This document shows, one piece after another, positions 1-6,460 of a stretch of DNA of 9,583 bases (its first letter is position 1; the number at the start of each line of letters is the position of its first letter). Source of the DNA: Ignavibacteriales bacterium (GTDB lineage: Bacteria > Bacteroidota > Ignavibacteria > UBA10030); contig JACQPU010000131.1 in the NCBI GenBank assembly GCA_016207365.1, positions 1 to 9,583 on the forward strand, written 5' to 3'. Under the pieces are notes generated by a model that did no database searches, was not told the DNA's origin, and saw only the letters and a program-made list of their open reading frames with translations. A program made the position numbers and the translations under genes.

Positions 1-156
1 CATCAAAACGCCGATCAACAAGCACCCGGAGATGTTGACAGCGAGGTTCCCATACGGAAAATCCGGAGGGACGAATTTGTAGACGACCGCCGAAAGCCAA
101 TAACGGGCCGCCGCGCCCAGGCCACCGCCAAGGAAAACAAGGATGTAAGAGTTCAC
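1..156 (-). CDS. crcB: CrcB/Fluc fluoride ion channel, N-terminal 52 residues (3' end outside window)
   Basis: CrcB (Fluc) proteins are small four-helix membrane proteins that dimerise into fluoride-selective channels and release fluoride from the cytoplasm. The visible fragment begins with a hydrophobic helix followed by the family's Gly-rich GGGLGAAARY motif (residues 10-19). It then has the second-helix motif FPYGNLAVNISG, whose Asn41 matches the conserved pore-region Asn. The reading frame is open to base 1, so roughly the last 60-70 residues are missing. The start is taken as GTG at 154-156: an in-frame TGA lies about 12 codons upstream with no ATG between, and the residues after the GTG match the usual CrcB N-terminus. 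A five-codon ATG reading frame (170 down to 153) ends in a TGA that overlaps this GTG. The gene follows the 136-aa gene after a 33-bp gap and is presumably cotranscribed with it under the fluoride riboswitch at 648-700. The assignment is supported by both protein motif and RNA context. Confidence 0.95.
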   Translation of the reverse strand, partial: MNSYILVFLGGGLGAAARYWLSAVVYKFVPPDFPYGNLAVNISGCLLIGVLM

Positions 157-189
157 ATGAATACCCGCATGGTGAATCCGTTCATGTCG

Positions 190-600
190 TCAGCTGATCT
201 GCTTCAGCTTTTGCAGGAGATTATTGACGTGAAAATCGATCCTCTTTGATTGGTCCGCACCGAGTTTCCCGAATCCTCTTAGTCGCTTGGACATACTGTC
301 AACAAGAATGGCCCACAGGTGAGCGGTTTTCGATCCAATGATTTGATCCTCGGAACGGTGGGCGAGCCCAAGGTCAAGGTCCTCGACCATCCGGGCATTG
401 GCTCTTCTCATTTCTGCAATCGCTTTCAGCAACCGTGCCCTCTCTTCGGGACTGTACACTCTCTCCAGTCGGATGGCTGTTGTCCGCGCGTCGCCTGCGG
501 AAAGGACAGCCTCCATTTCATCAAGGGCGCGCTCGACGGCTTGCGCCGTAAAAGAGAGCCCCCTCCGGTGGTTTTCAGGGAGAATCACATCGTTGATCAT
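190..600 (-). CDS. Uncharacterised 136-aa helical protein in a fluoride-riboswitch operon
   Basis: I do not recognise a named family. The protein is soluble-looking, rich in charged residues, and shows heptad-like helix patterns: about residues 15-45, a VYSPEERARLLKAI helix near 48-80, and a C-terminal helical stretch near 85-135. It has no signal peptide, membrane segment or cysteine, so a small cytoplasmic helical bundle is likely. The ATG at 598-600 lies just 12 bp after the U-tract of the riboswitch terminator; only a weak GGA-type ribosome binding site precedes it, so the GTG at codon 5 remains an alternative start. It is the first gene after the fluoride riboswitch and sits 33 bp before crcB, so its expression should rise with fluoride. 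By inference it helps in fluoride tolerance, either with the channel or by protecting a fluoride-sensitive process. Chorismate mutase genes are among those reported downstream of fluoride riboswitches, and this protein is of comparable size and helicity, but I cannot see that family's active-site pattern and do not assign it. Confidence 0.75.
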   Translation of the reverse strand: MINDVILPENHRRGLSFTAQAVERALDEMEAVLSAGDARTTAIRLERVYSPEERARLLKAIAEMRRANARMVEDLDLGLAHRSEDQIIGSKTAHLWAILVDSMSKRLRGFGKLGADQSKRIDFHVNNLLQKLKQIS

Positions 601-612
601 GCATCCAGAGAC

Positions 613-653
613 AAAAAACTCCTGCTAAAAGGCAACTAACCTTGAGCAGGAGT
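613..653 (-). terminator. Intrinsic terminator, expression platform of the fluoride riboswitch
   Basis: Read on the minus strand, ACTCCTGCT (653-645) pairs perfectly with AGCAGGAGT (626-618), with an inner AAGG/CCTT stem (643-640 with 632-629), followed directly by a run of six T (618-613). The ACTCC of the first arm is also the strand that would close the aptamer pseudoknot, so aptamer and terminator are mutually exclusive. Bound fluoride should hold ACTCC in the pseudoknot and let RNA polymerase read into the 136-aa gene and crcB; without fluoride the terminator forms. The ATG of the 136-aa gene follows after 12 bases. Confidence 0.9.
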
Positions 654-700
654 CATCAATCCCGAAACGGGATGGTTGTTACAAGGCGAACTCCATCGCC
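648..700 (-). promoter_or_regulatory. Fluoride riboswitch (crcB motif) aptamer
   Basis: On the minus strand the RNA begins GGCGAUGGAGUUCGCC (700-685), the typical crcB-motif opening: a GGCG/CGCC helix closing a loop that starts AUG. A joining segment with an AAC triplet follows, then the hairpin AUCCCG-UUU-CGGGAU (673-659), then UGAUGACUCC (658-649), the conserved 3' part of the motif. Loop bases GGAGU (694-690) pair with ACUCC (653-649) to give the pseudoknot that encloses the Mg2+/fluoride site in known structures. Layout and conserved bases match the Thermotoga petrophila and Pseudomonas syringae examples as I remember them. The location upstream of crcB and the built-in terminator agree. 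No covariance search was run. Confidence 0.93.
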
Positions 701-707
701 AAAGATC

Positions 708-736
708 AATATACGCTTCGAAATGAAAACATTCAA
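708..736 (-). promoter_or_regulatory. Sigma70-like promoter of the fluoride operon
   Basis: On the minus strand TTGAAT (736-731) and TATATT (713-708) are separated by exactly 17 bp, close to the housekeeping consensus. Transcription would start near 701-703, immediately before the first aptamer helix, as expected for a riboswitch leader. The -35 element overlaps the ATG at 736 on the other strand, which argues against that ATG as the start of the divergent gene. Confidence 0.75.
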
Positions 737-792
737 TGAGCAACCATTGCGTGTCTTTCCCTCCTTTTTCCGTATCTTTATATCTTAACGAT

Positions 793-2667
793 ATGACATC
801 AAAGCTTTTTTTGCTTCTCTCCCTTTTGTTCGTATCATTAACCGCTCAGGTGCATGTCACCACCATCGATCCCTCCCAGTGGGGACTGACACGGTTGGAT
901 GCCATCCGGCTCGGTCAGCTCTCGCTTGTTAACGCACCGCAAGGATCACGTCTGAATGTGCAGGCGCTTTATCCCAAAGGGTACTTTTCGAATGGGATGA
1001 TTTCCGACGTGAATGAGGGCTGTCTTGAGGCAGCCGATTTCTCGTTGGCATTTATAAACAACCTCGGTGGATCGTATGCCGTGTTTGAATCTCCCCCCAG
1101 CGCGGCAACCTTCAGCCACCACGTAAATGGACGTGATCCTCTTGGACGCCTTGAGTACACCAAACAGAGCTCCGGATATTGCGGCCTCTGGATGCATTTA
1201 TTCAATTCATTGTCCCCGAAAGAGGAGCGGGTGTATTTCGATGCAACGAGATTCGCGTCACTTCAGATCAGGGTTCGCAGCTACACCAAAAACGAACGGC
1301 TTCTTCTCAAAATCGCGGACGCGGCCTGGAACGAAGAACAGGATGCCGTTCTTGTCGGCGAGCTCGCATCGTTCCTGCCGGCAGGCCGAATCGACACCAC
1401 GTGGCAGACGGCCGTCATTCCGCTGACGGCCCTTCCCCCCAACCTCGATCAATCCCGCCTCGCCACTGTTGCACTTGAAGCCGCGCGCGAAGGTAAAGGA
1501 ATTGTGGAATTCTCTTCACTATCCTTTTGCACATCCACCGATGCGCGGCAGTTAAGGATTGAAGAATTGGAATTGACGAGGGCAGAATCCCTGGAAAAAG
1601 CGATCTGGGTATGGAATACTCGAGACTTAATCGAAAATCACCATACAGTGGATGAAATGACGAGTTTTCTCGGCACCGAACACGTTAACCATGTGTTTCT
1701 TGCCCTTCCATACGATCCGGATCACCCTCAAGCAAGTCAGGGAGTACCCATCGACGCCGCAACTCTCGGTCCGATCGTCCGGGCTCTGAATGCAGCAGGA
1801 CACCGGGTGCATGCGCTTGTGGGGGACAAGGATTTCATAAGGCCGGATAAACGCCCTTTTGTTCACGCAACAATGGAGAACATCATCCGCTATCAGCAAT
1901 CGGTACCTCCAGCGGAACAGTTTTATGGAATTCACCTCGACATTGAACCCTATCTCCTGCCCGGATTCGGAAGTATCCGCCAGTCACAGTTTCTTGAGAA
2001 TCTCCTCAGAGTGTTCGAGATGTGTTCGACATTGGCCCGCAGCGCTCGGCTCCTCATTGGCGCCGACATCCCACCCTGGCTGGATGCTCCGAATGAATTG
2101 ACCAACATGGCGATGGAGGTGCTGTGGAACGGACAGACAAAGCCCATGTATCAGCACATCATAGACATCATGGATGTTGTTGTCCTTATGAATTACAGGA
2201 CAAAAGCTGAGGGTGAGGATGGGGTTGTTTTTCAGGCGCAGAATGAACTGCGATATGCAGAGGCGGCAGGAAAGAAGGTGTTTCTCGGACTGGAAACCAT
2301 TCCTCTTTTCGATGAATTGTTGTTTGTGTTTCGCGGAAAACCGCGGACGGGAATGCCGATTGAAGAAAACGCCATTGTGATCGCCCCGGGACCCGAAACA
2401 TTGGCGATCCTCGTCCCGAACAAGGCCCGAACGGAACTCAAAACTCTGTTGAAGGAGAAGAGAATATCAGAACAACACCTCCTTTGGTGGCCGGTTGAGC
2501 GAACAACCCCTGTGTCCGCGTCGCGGATTTCATTTGCTAACGGAGGCGGTTTGCCGGCTTTGAGGAAAACCATAGAAAAAGCGGAGCAGATTCTGCGCGG
2601 CTTTTCATCGTTCGCGGGGTTTTCATTTCACGATTACGAAAGCTACCGGGCTTTGATGGCTAAATGA
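793..2667 (+). CDS. Secreted two-domain protein with glycoside-hydrolase-like TIM barrel
   Basis: The 624-residue product starts with a clear Sec signal peptide (MTSKLFLLLSLLFVSLTAQV), so ATG 793 is preferred over the in-frame ATG at 736, which would bury the signal behind 19 polar residues. Residues about 55-250 look like a beta-sandwich carbohydrate-binding-type domain, with patterns such as FASLQIRVRSY and WQTAVIPL. From about 270 on, the pattern is that of a TIM barrel: WVWNTRDL, then VFLALPYD, HLDIEPY (381-387, with an Asp-x-Glu pair at a barrel strand end), VVVLMNYR (463-469), KVFLGLET and finally FSFHDYESY near 612-618. These resemble the strand ends of GH18-like and other putative glycoside hydrolases; Glu384 is the best candidate acid. 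No precise family or substrate can be named. The gene stands alone, divergent from the fluoride operon and convergent with the MtrB-type gene. There is no Shine-Dalgarno match; a weak TATCTTTA at 773-780 could be its -10 element and would give a nearly leaderless transcript. Confidence 0.6.
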   Translation: MTSKLFLLLSLLFVSLTAQVHVTTIDPSQWGLTRLDAIRLGQLSLVNAPQGSRLNVQALYPKGYFSNGMISDVNEGCLEAADFSLAFINNLGGSYAVFESPPSAATFSHHVNGRDPLGRLEYTKQSSGYCGLWMHLFNSLSPKEERVYFDATRFASLQIRVRSYTKNERLLLKIADAAWNEEQDAVLVGELASFLPAGRIDTTWQTAVIPLTALPPNLDQSRLATVALEAAREGKGIVEFSSLSFCTSTDARQLRIEELELTRAESLEKAIWVWNTRDLIENHHTVDEMTSFLGTEHVNHVFLALPYDPDHPQASQGVPIDAATLGPIVRALNAAGHRVHALVGDKDFIRPDKRPFVHATMENIIRYQQSVPPAEQFYGIHLDIEPYLLPGFGSIRQSQFLENLLRVFEMCSTLARSARLLIGADIPPWLDAPNELTNMAMEVLWNGQTKPMYQHIIDIMDVVVLMNYRTKAEGEDGVVFQAQNELRYAEAAGKKVFLGLETIPLFDELLFVFRGKPRTGMPIEENAIVIAPGPETLAILVPNKARTELKTLLKEKRISEQHLLWWPVERTTPVSASRISFANGGGLPALRKTIEKAEQILRGFSSFAGFSFHDYESYRALMAK

Positions 2668-2754
2668 GGGCTAATGCCCGGGCATCCTCTGGTTGAATTT
2701 GCCGTGAGGGAGAAAGATTTGCCGGCTCCATCGGCCCTCAAACCCATTCAATTA

Positions 2755-2782
2755 CCGTTCCCACGGTTGGGTCAGAACCCAA
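2755..2782 (-). terminator. Two back-to-back hairpins at the 3' end of the mtrB-like gene (possible terminator)
   Basis: On the minus strand TTGGGT-TCTG-ACCCAA (2782-2767) is a perfect 6-bp stem whose loop and second arm contain the TGA stop of the barrel gene. It is followed without a gap by CCGT-GGGA-ACGG (2766-2755). No T-run follows, so factor-independent termination is doubtful; the structures may instead stabilise the mRNA 3' end. The rest of the 104-bp convergent gap also has a GGGC-TAAT-GCCC hairpin (2668-2679) just after the plus-strand gene. Confidence 0.3.
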
Positions 2783-5297
2783 AGGTCAGGGTCACAAATC
2801 CGACATGCGCGGCGAAGCTCGGTGCAAGATAACTACCCAAGCTAACCAAGCGGTTACCCCACCGGTTGTCCTGCGACGTGTCGCGCAGGTAGAACTCACT
2901 TCCCACCTGCTCAACCCATGGACCCGAGGGGTCCTGAACCCAGTCACGGATATGGTAGCTGCTGTAGACATAGTGGAATCCCAACCTCACACTTTCGAAC
3001 AACCGATATTCAAGTGAGGCGTTCAACACGTACTGGTCGAAGTTTACCGTCCCTGGATCGTTGAATCCAAACTGGAAGGTTTCCCAATCGCGCCCAAGGT
3101 ACACGGGGTCAGAGCCGTACCCACTGTAGTTGAGATCCATTTCGGCTCGAGAAAGACTGAGGTCTACGGTAAGCAGAAGGTTGGTCGGAATGATTTCATA
3201 GCCGAGACGCAGACCGACTGTGTTCGTAACTTCGTCCGTGACGGCCTTGTAAAGCCGGGCAGGATCGGTCCAGGGGCCGAGTTGTGTGGGAGTCTGGATG
3301 GTGGCATTGCTCGGTTCACGACGTTGGTTTTCATTGAACACCATTCCGCGCTGTGACGACGTGATTTCTTCCCGGTCTGCAAAGACCGTCAAGGTCCAGC
3401 GCTCAGAGGGTATGTACTGGACATTGAACGTGATATTCCGTCGGTTGTCCTCAAGCAGGCCGAGTTGTTGCCCGGGTGTGAGCGCGTTCGCATCCGCCGG
3501 GTTGGGCAAAGGAACCAGGGTTCCTGCAAAAGGGGCAACCTGCTCCACGTGCGAGTCGAAGTCGTCCTTCCGGTAGCGGTAGGAAGCGCTGACATCGAGA
3601 TCTTCAAGGACAAGAAAGGTGCCGGCCAGTTTGAATTCATTCCGCTTGCGGTCTGAGACATCGTATTTGCGAAGATCGGGATGGTTGGCAAAGAGGAACT
3701 GTGGGTTATCCACTTCGTTGGCTGCACGAGCAAAAGTGTACCAGTAACTCTGGCTCGTCACATTGTAGTTGTATCCACTGCCCTTCCGGTCCCCATACAG
3801 GTACGCCGCCGACAGAGAAAGTCCTGCAAGAGGCCGCGTTCGTACGGAAGTGTCAAAAGTATTCTCACCCGTATTTGCCTCGCGGAAATCCCGATTGATG
3901 TTTTCCCTCGCATATCCCACGCCAAGCGTAGTCCGCCAGAAAAGGAAATAGTGCCTGAGATCAAAGCCGAATCTTAGCTTGTCATACGCATAAGCAAGGT
4001 TACGACGGTAATTCTTGTAATCAACATCGCCGTTGGTGCCTGCGACGTCTTGGGTGACATATCTCCAGTCGACAGTGGTGGTCATGTTGTCCAGTTTGTA
4101 GTAGCGGACGAACGAGCGCAGATTTATTGGACCGATGGGGTTGATCACGAAGTCAAGGTCAATCCGGAGCGTTCTCATTTCGGCGTCGGCCCTTTGTCGG
4201 GGCAACTTACGGGGGTCGTTCCAATTCAGGCCATCTCCATTGGCGCTGATATCTCCGCCAAGTGCACTAGCGCTGTAAGGACGCAACCGGTCATCCTGCC
4301 GCATAGAGCCAAATGCGGCAGTCGAAGTCAAGCGACTGTCAAAAGGCAGATCGAAACCGGCGGCAAGCGAGACGGTGTGAGAGAAGCTGTCGGGTGTGAG
4401 CGAACGCTGCCCGAAGCCCGATACATTTCGGGCAGTACCCGGGACTGTGCTGATAAAATCGACTCCTGCATCGGGCGTGAAATACATGTTCTCCCAGCGC
4501 AGGGTCCTCACATTGTTCTCGAACAACGAGAAGAGATAGCGCAATTGGGCCTGGAATCCATTCCCGACATAATCTGCTTTGGCGTGAATCTCGCGCGTGG
4601 TGTAATCCACGGGCTCGGGAAGCTGGACATTGAGAGTGCGAGGCGGCCGATCACCAATGGGACCATAAGTGTTTTTTGTACCGTCCTTCCGTTCGTGCAA
4701 ATATTGCACGCGAAAGCTGAGCGACTCAATTGCGTGGAGATTCAGGGTCGTTACTGTTCGGTCGCGTTGAATGCCCTGGATGGTCGGTTGCAAATGGGTC
4801 TCCAGGTACTTTGCGATGAGGGCATCGTTAATCACCATCTGGTCGTTGGTTGGTACCAAGGAGGGCGTTCCGGTTGCGTCATTGCCGTCCTTGATGATAG
4901 GAACCTTTCCCGGAACGGTAAATAGTCCGCCTCCACGATAGACGTAGGGAGACATGGCCTTATTGCTCAGGCGATGCGGGGTCTGATTATGATCGATTGA
5001 GAGGCTCCAGCGGCTGCCGAAATCCTCCAAGCGAACAAGGATATGCTGATCATCCCGCAAGAGATTCTCCCCCTTGAAATCCAAGGACCTCCCACTCTTG
5101 GTATCCAAAGCGTTCAGCCGAAAATCGTAGATGTAGTAGCCGTCACGGAGATCACGATACTCATTGAACTTGCTTGAGTTTCTATTGAGATCGATCTTGC
5201 GCACTCCCGCCGTATGTTCTCCCGAGATTTGGGCCAGAGCCGGAAAGGCGGTCGAAAAGAGAAGAACGGCGGTTGCACAACACATTACTTTCTTCAT
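2772..5297 (-). CDS. MtrB/PioB-family outer-membrane beta-barrel protein (decaheme-associated porin)
   Basis: MtrB/PioB proteins are large outer-membrane barrels that sheathe a decaheme cytochrome and so let electrons cross the outer membrane. This 841-residue product has a signal peptide (residues 1-22, cleavage after ALA), then alternating beta-strand patterns throughout and a C-terminal VTLTFGF ending in Phe, the usual outer-membrane insertion signal. An N-terminal EYRDLRDGYYIYDF segment (46-59) and the motif EPVDYTT at 228-234 resemble the MtrB family; Shewanella MtrB has the same EPVDYTT. A later segment, HTVSLAAGFDLP, also fits. The protein is longer than Shewanella MtrB (about 700 residues). 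I see no cysteine after the signal peptide, so the N-terminal CxxC of Shewanella MtrB is absent. The ATG is preceded by AGGAC (5307-5303) at good spacing and lies 12 bp after the cytochrome stop, so the two are one operon. Family confidence is high; the direction of electron flow cannot be told from sequence. Confidence 0.9.
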   Translation of the reverse strand: MKKVMCCATAVLLFSTAFPALAQISGEHTAGVRKIDLNRNSSKFNEYRDLRDGYYIYDFRLNALDTKSGRSLDFKGENLLRDDQHILVRLEDFGSRWSLSIDHNQTPHRLSNKAMSPYVYRGGGLFTVPGKVPIIKDGNDATGTPSLVPTNDQMVINDALIAKYLETHLQPTIQGIQRDRTVTTLNLHAIESLSFRVQYLHERKDGTKNTYGPIGDRPPRTLNVQLPEPVDYTTREIHAKADYVGNGFQAQLRYLFSLFENNVRTLRWENMYFTPDAGVDFISTVPGTARNVSGFGQRSLTPDSFSHTVSLAAGFDLPFDSRLTSTAAFGSMRQDDRLRPYSASALGGDISANGDGLNWNDPRKLPRQRADAEMRTLRIDLDFVINPIGPINLRSFVRYYKLDNMTTTVDWRYVTQDVAGTNGDVDYKNYRRNLAYAYDKLRFGFDLRHYFLFWRTTLGVGYARENINRDFREANTGENTFDTSVRTRPLAGLSLSAAYLYGDRKGSGYNYNVTSQSYWYTFARAANEVDNPQFLFANHPDLRKYDVSDRKRNEFKLAGTFLVLEDLDVSASYRYRKDDFDSHVEQVAPFAGTLVPLPNPADANALTPGQQLGLLEDNRRNITFNVQYIPSERWTLTVFADREEITSSQRGMVFNENQRREPSNATIQTPTQLGPWTDPARLYKAVTDEVTNTVGLRLGYEIIPTNLLLTVDLSLSRAEMDLNYSGYGSDPVYLGRDWETFQFGFNDPGTVNFDQYVLNASLEYRLFESVRLGFHYVYSSYHIRDWVQDPSGPWVEQVGSEFYLRDTSQDNRWGNRLVSLGSYLAPSFAAHVGFVTLTFGF

Positions 5298-5309
5298 TTG
5301 CGGTCCTCG

Positions 5310-6242
5310 CTATCTGGTGAATTTCGCACCGGAGGGGTGGTTGGAGCCGTGCACGGCTACGTGACAGTTGACGCAACCATTCCCATAAGGCGTGCTGACC
5401 CGATTGTAGCGATATTGATTGACATGTCCGCCATACTGATGGCAGCTCACGCAAAGCGAAGCGCTCTGGGTCACCAACAGATTTCTGTTATTTGAGCCAT
5501 GGGGCTGGTGACACGTCAGGCAGTCCTCTCGTGCCGGCGAATGTTCCCAGAGAAAAGGGCCGCGCTTGTCCTGGTGACAGCTGTAGCAGGTTTCATTGAC
5601 GGTCCCACCGACCATCATCACGCGGCTGGGAGATCCATGCACATTATGGCATGATGAGCAGTCAAGTTTGCCTTCCTGAATCGGATGATGCGAGGTCCTG
5701 CTCATCATTACCTTGACGTCGGTGTGACAATCGGAGCAGACGGCGAATTGATTTACCTTGGAGAGCGAAGCAGTGTGACTTCGCTTCTCCATCACCGTGT
5801 GGCATGAAACGCAACCGACATCGGCCGTTTTGTGCAGGCTCGTTTGCCAGTACATTCGATTACCGTCCTCATGGCATTGCATACAAACAGTCGAGAATTG
5901 TTCAACCGAGAATGTCAGACTCGCGTCCGCTTCCTCCACGTGCTTGCTCCGGGGACCGTGGCACGATTCGCAATTGCCGGCCCCATGGCTCCCGGTCGAG
6001 CTGAGTGCAAATAGCCGACCATGGGAAGTTTTCTCATATTTCGCGACCGATTCCTCATGGCAAGGCATGCACGCTTCCTTATCCCCCACAAACGATGCTC
6101 CCGCAAAGGCAGGATTCAACTTCACCCAATCTATCTCGCGGCGTTGAGGATCTGACTGCGACAAGAAAGAGGTTCCCATCAACATCACGAGAGAGAGGCA
6201 GAGCAGGAATACGGACGCAACCGCGAGCACGAGTTTTTTCAT
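5310..6242 (-). CDS. MtrA/PioA/DmsE-family periplasmic decaheme c-type cytochrome
   Basis: The 310-residue product has an N-terminal signal/hydrophobic segment (residues 4-24) and exactly ten CxxCH heme-binding motifs, starting at Cys58, 91, 120, 144, 169, 195, 219, 241, 264 and 290. Extra histidines such as His74, His137, His186 and His202 could serve as distal ligands. Length and heme count match MtrA (about 330 residues, ten hemes), and the segment GPFLWEHSPAREDCLTCHQ is typical of the MtrA/DmsE family. The protein would be matured by cytochrome c biogenesis in the periplasm and inserted into the MtrB-type barrel encoded 12 bp downstream, carrying electrons between periplasm and cell exterior. 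Relatives work in metal reduction (MtrA), iron oxidation (PioA, MtoA) or extracellular DMSO respiration (DmsE). No partner dehydrogenase, surface cytochrome or DMSO reductase lies in the window, so the role is open. A possible ribosome binding site AAAAAGG lies 12 bases before the ATG. Confidence 0.95.
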   Translation of the reverse strand: MKKLVLAVASVFLLCLSLVMLMGTSFLSQSDPQRREIDWVKLNPAFAGASFVGDKEACMPCHEESVAKYEKTSHGRLFALSSTGSHGAGNCESCHGPRSKHVEEADASLTFSVEQFSTVCMQCHEDGNRMYWQTSLHKTADVGCVSCHTVMEKRSHTASLSKVNQFAVCSDCHTDVKVMMSRTSHHPIQEGKLDCSSCHNVHGSPSRVMMVGGTVNETCYSCHQDKRGPFLWEHSPAREDCLTCHQPHGSNNRNLLVTQSASLCVSCHQYGGHVNQYRYNRVSTPYGNGCVNCHVAVHGSNHPSGAKFTR

Positions 6243-6369
6243 GTGCCTGTTGACCCTTTTTAAATTGATTGTTCAGAACTCAAGTCGGACGGCTCTTCGA
6301 GGCGCGAAATACGTGTTTCTTCGAATTGGCTAAAACATGTTTGAAGGTGCTCAACATTCCAGTTCTCCC

Positions 6370-6381
6370 TTGGGCGCCCAA
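6370..6381. repeat. Perfect palindrome TTGGGCGCCCAA
   Basis: This 12-bp perfect inverted repeat lies between the sigma54-like match and the cytochrome start codon, within the predicted 5' untranslated region. Such a symmetric site could bind a dimeric regulator. No T-run follows on either strand, so it is not a terminator. Function is unassigned. Confidence 0.4.
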
Positions 6382-6395
6382 AATTCCGTTGGAAG

Positions 6396-6412
6396 CCTCA
6401 ACTATTGTGCCG
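6396..6412 (-). promoter_or_regulatory. Possible sigma54-type promoter for the decaheme operon
   Basis: On the minus strand the sequence CGGCACAATAGTTGAGG keeps the -24 GGCAC block and the -12 TTG at the correct 10-bp spacing of sigma54 promoters (consensus TGGCAC-N5-TTGC). The -12 dinucleotide reads GA rather than GC, a serious mismatch. The 20-bp repeats at 6461-6510 lie about 60-120 bp upstream of the implied start near 6387, where enhancer-binding activators usually sit. Start to ATG would be about 145 bases. Treated as a hypothesis. Confidence 0.3.
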
Positions 6413-6460
6413 TTGAAATAATGAATAACGACGGAAAAGAGAGGTTCCTTTTTCAACGCG

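Noticed and set aside
319..639. Plus-strand open frame opposite the 136-aa gene
   Set aside because: It crosses the riboswitch terminator on the opposite strand and is low-complexity in motif terms; the minus-strand gene fits the operon context.
736..792. In-frame upstream ATG that would lengthen the TIM-barrel protein by 19 residues
   Set aside because: It places a polar stretch before an otherwise ideal signal peptide, has no ribosome binding site, and overlaps the -35 box of the divergent fluoride promoter.
2668..2754. Palindrome ATGCCCGGGCAT and TGAGGG/CCCTCA inverted repeat in the convergent gap
   Set aside because: The first cannot form a hairpin without a loop, and the second has a long, poorly paired interior and no T-run, so neither was called a terminator.
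4050..4925. A 291-codon plus-strand open frame
   Set aside because: It lies wholly antisense inside the MtrB-type gene, shows no recognisable motif, and the minus-strand protein is clearly the real one.
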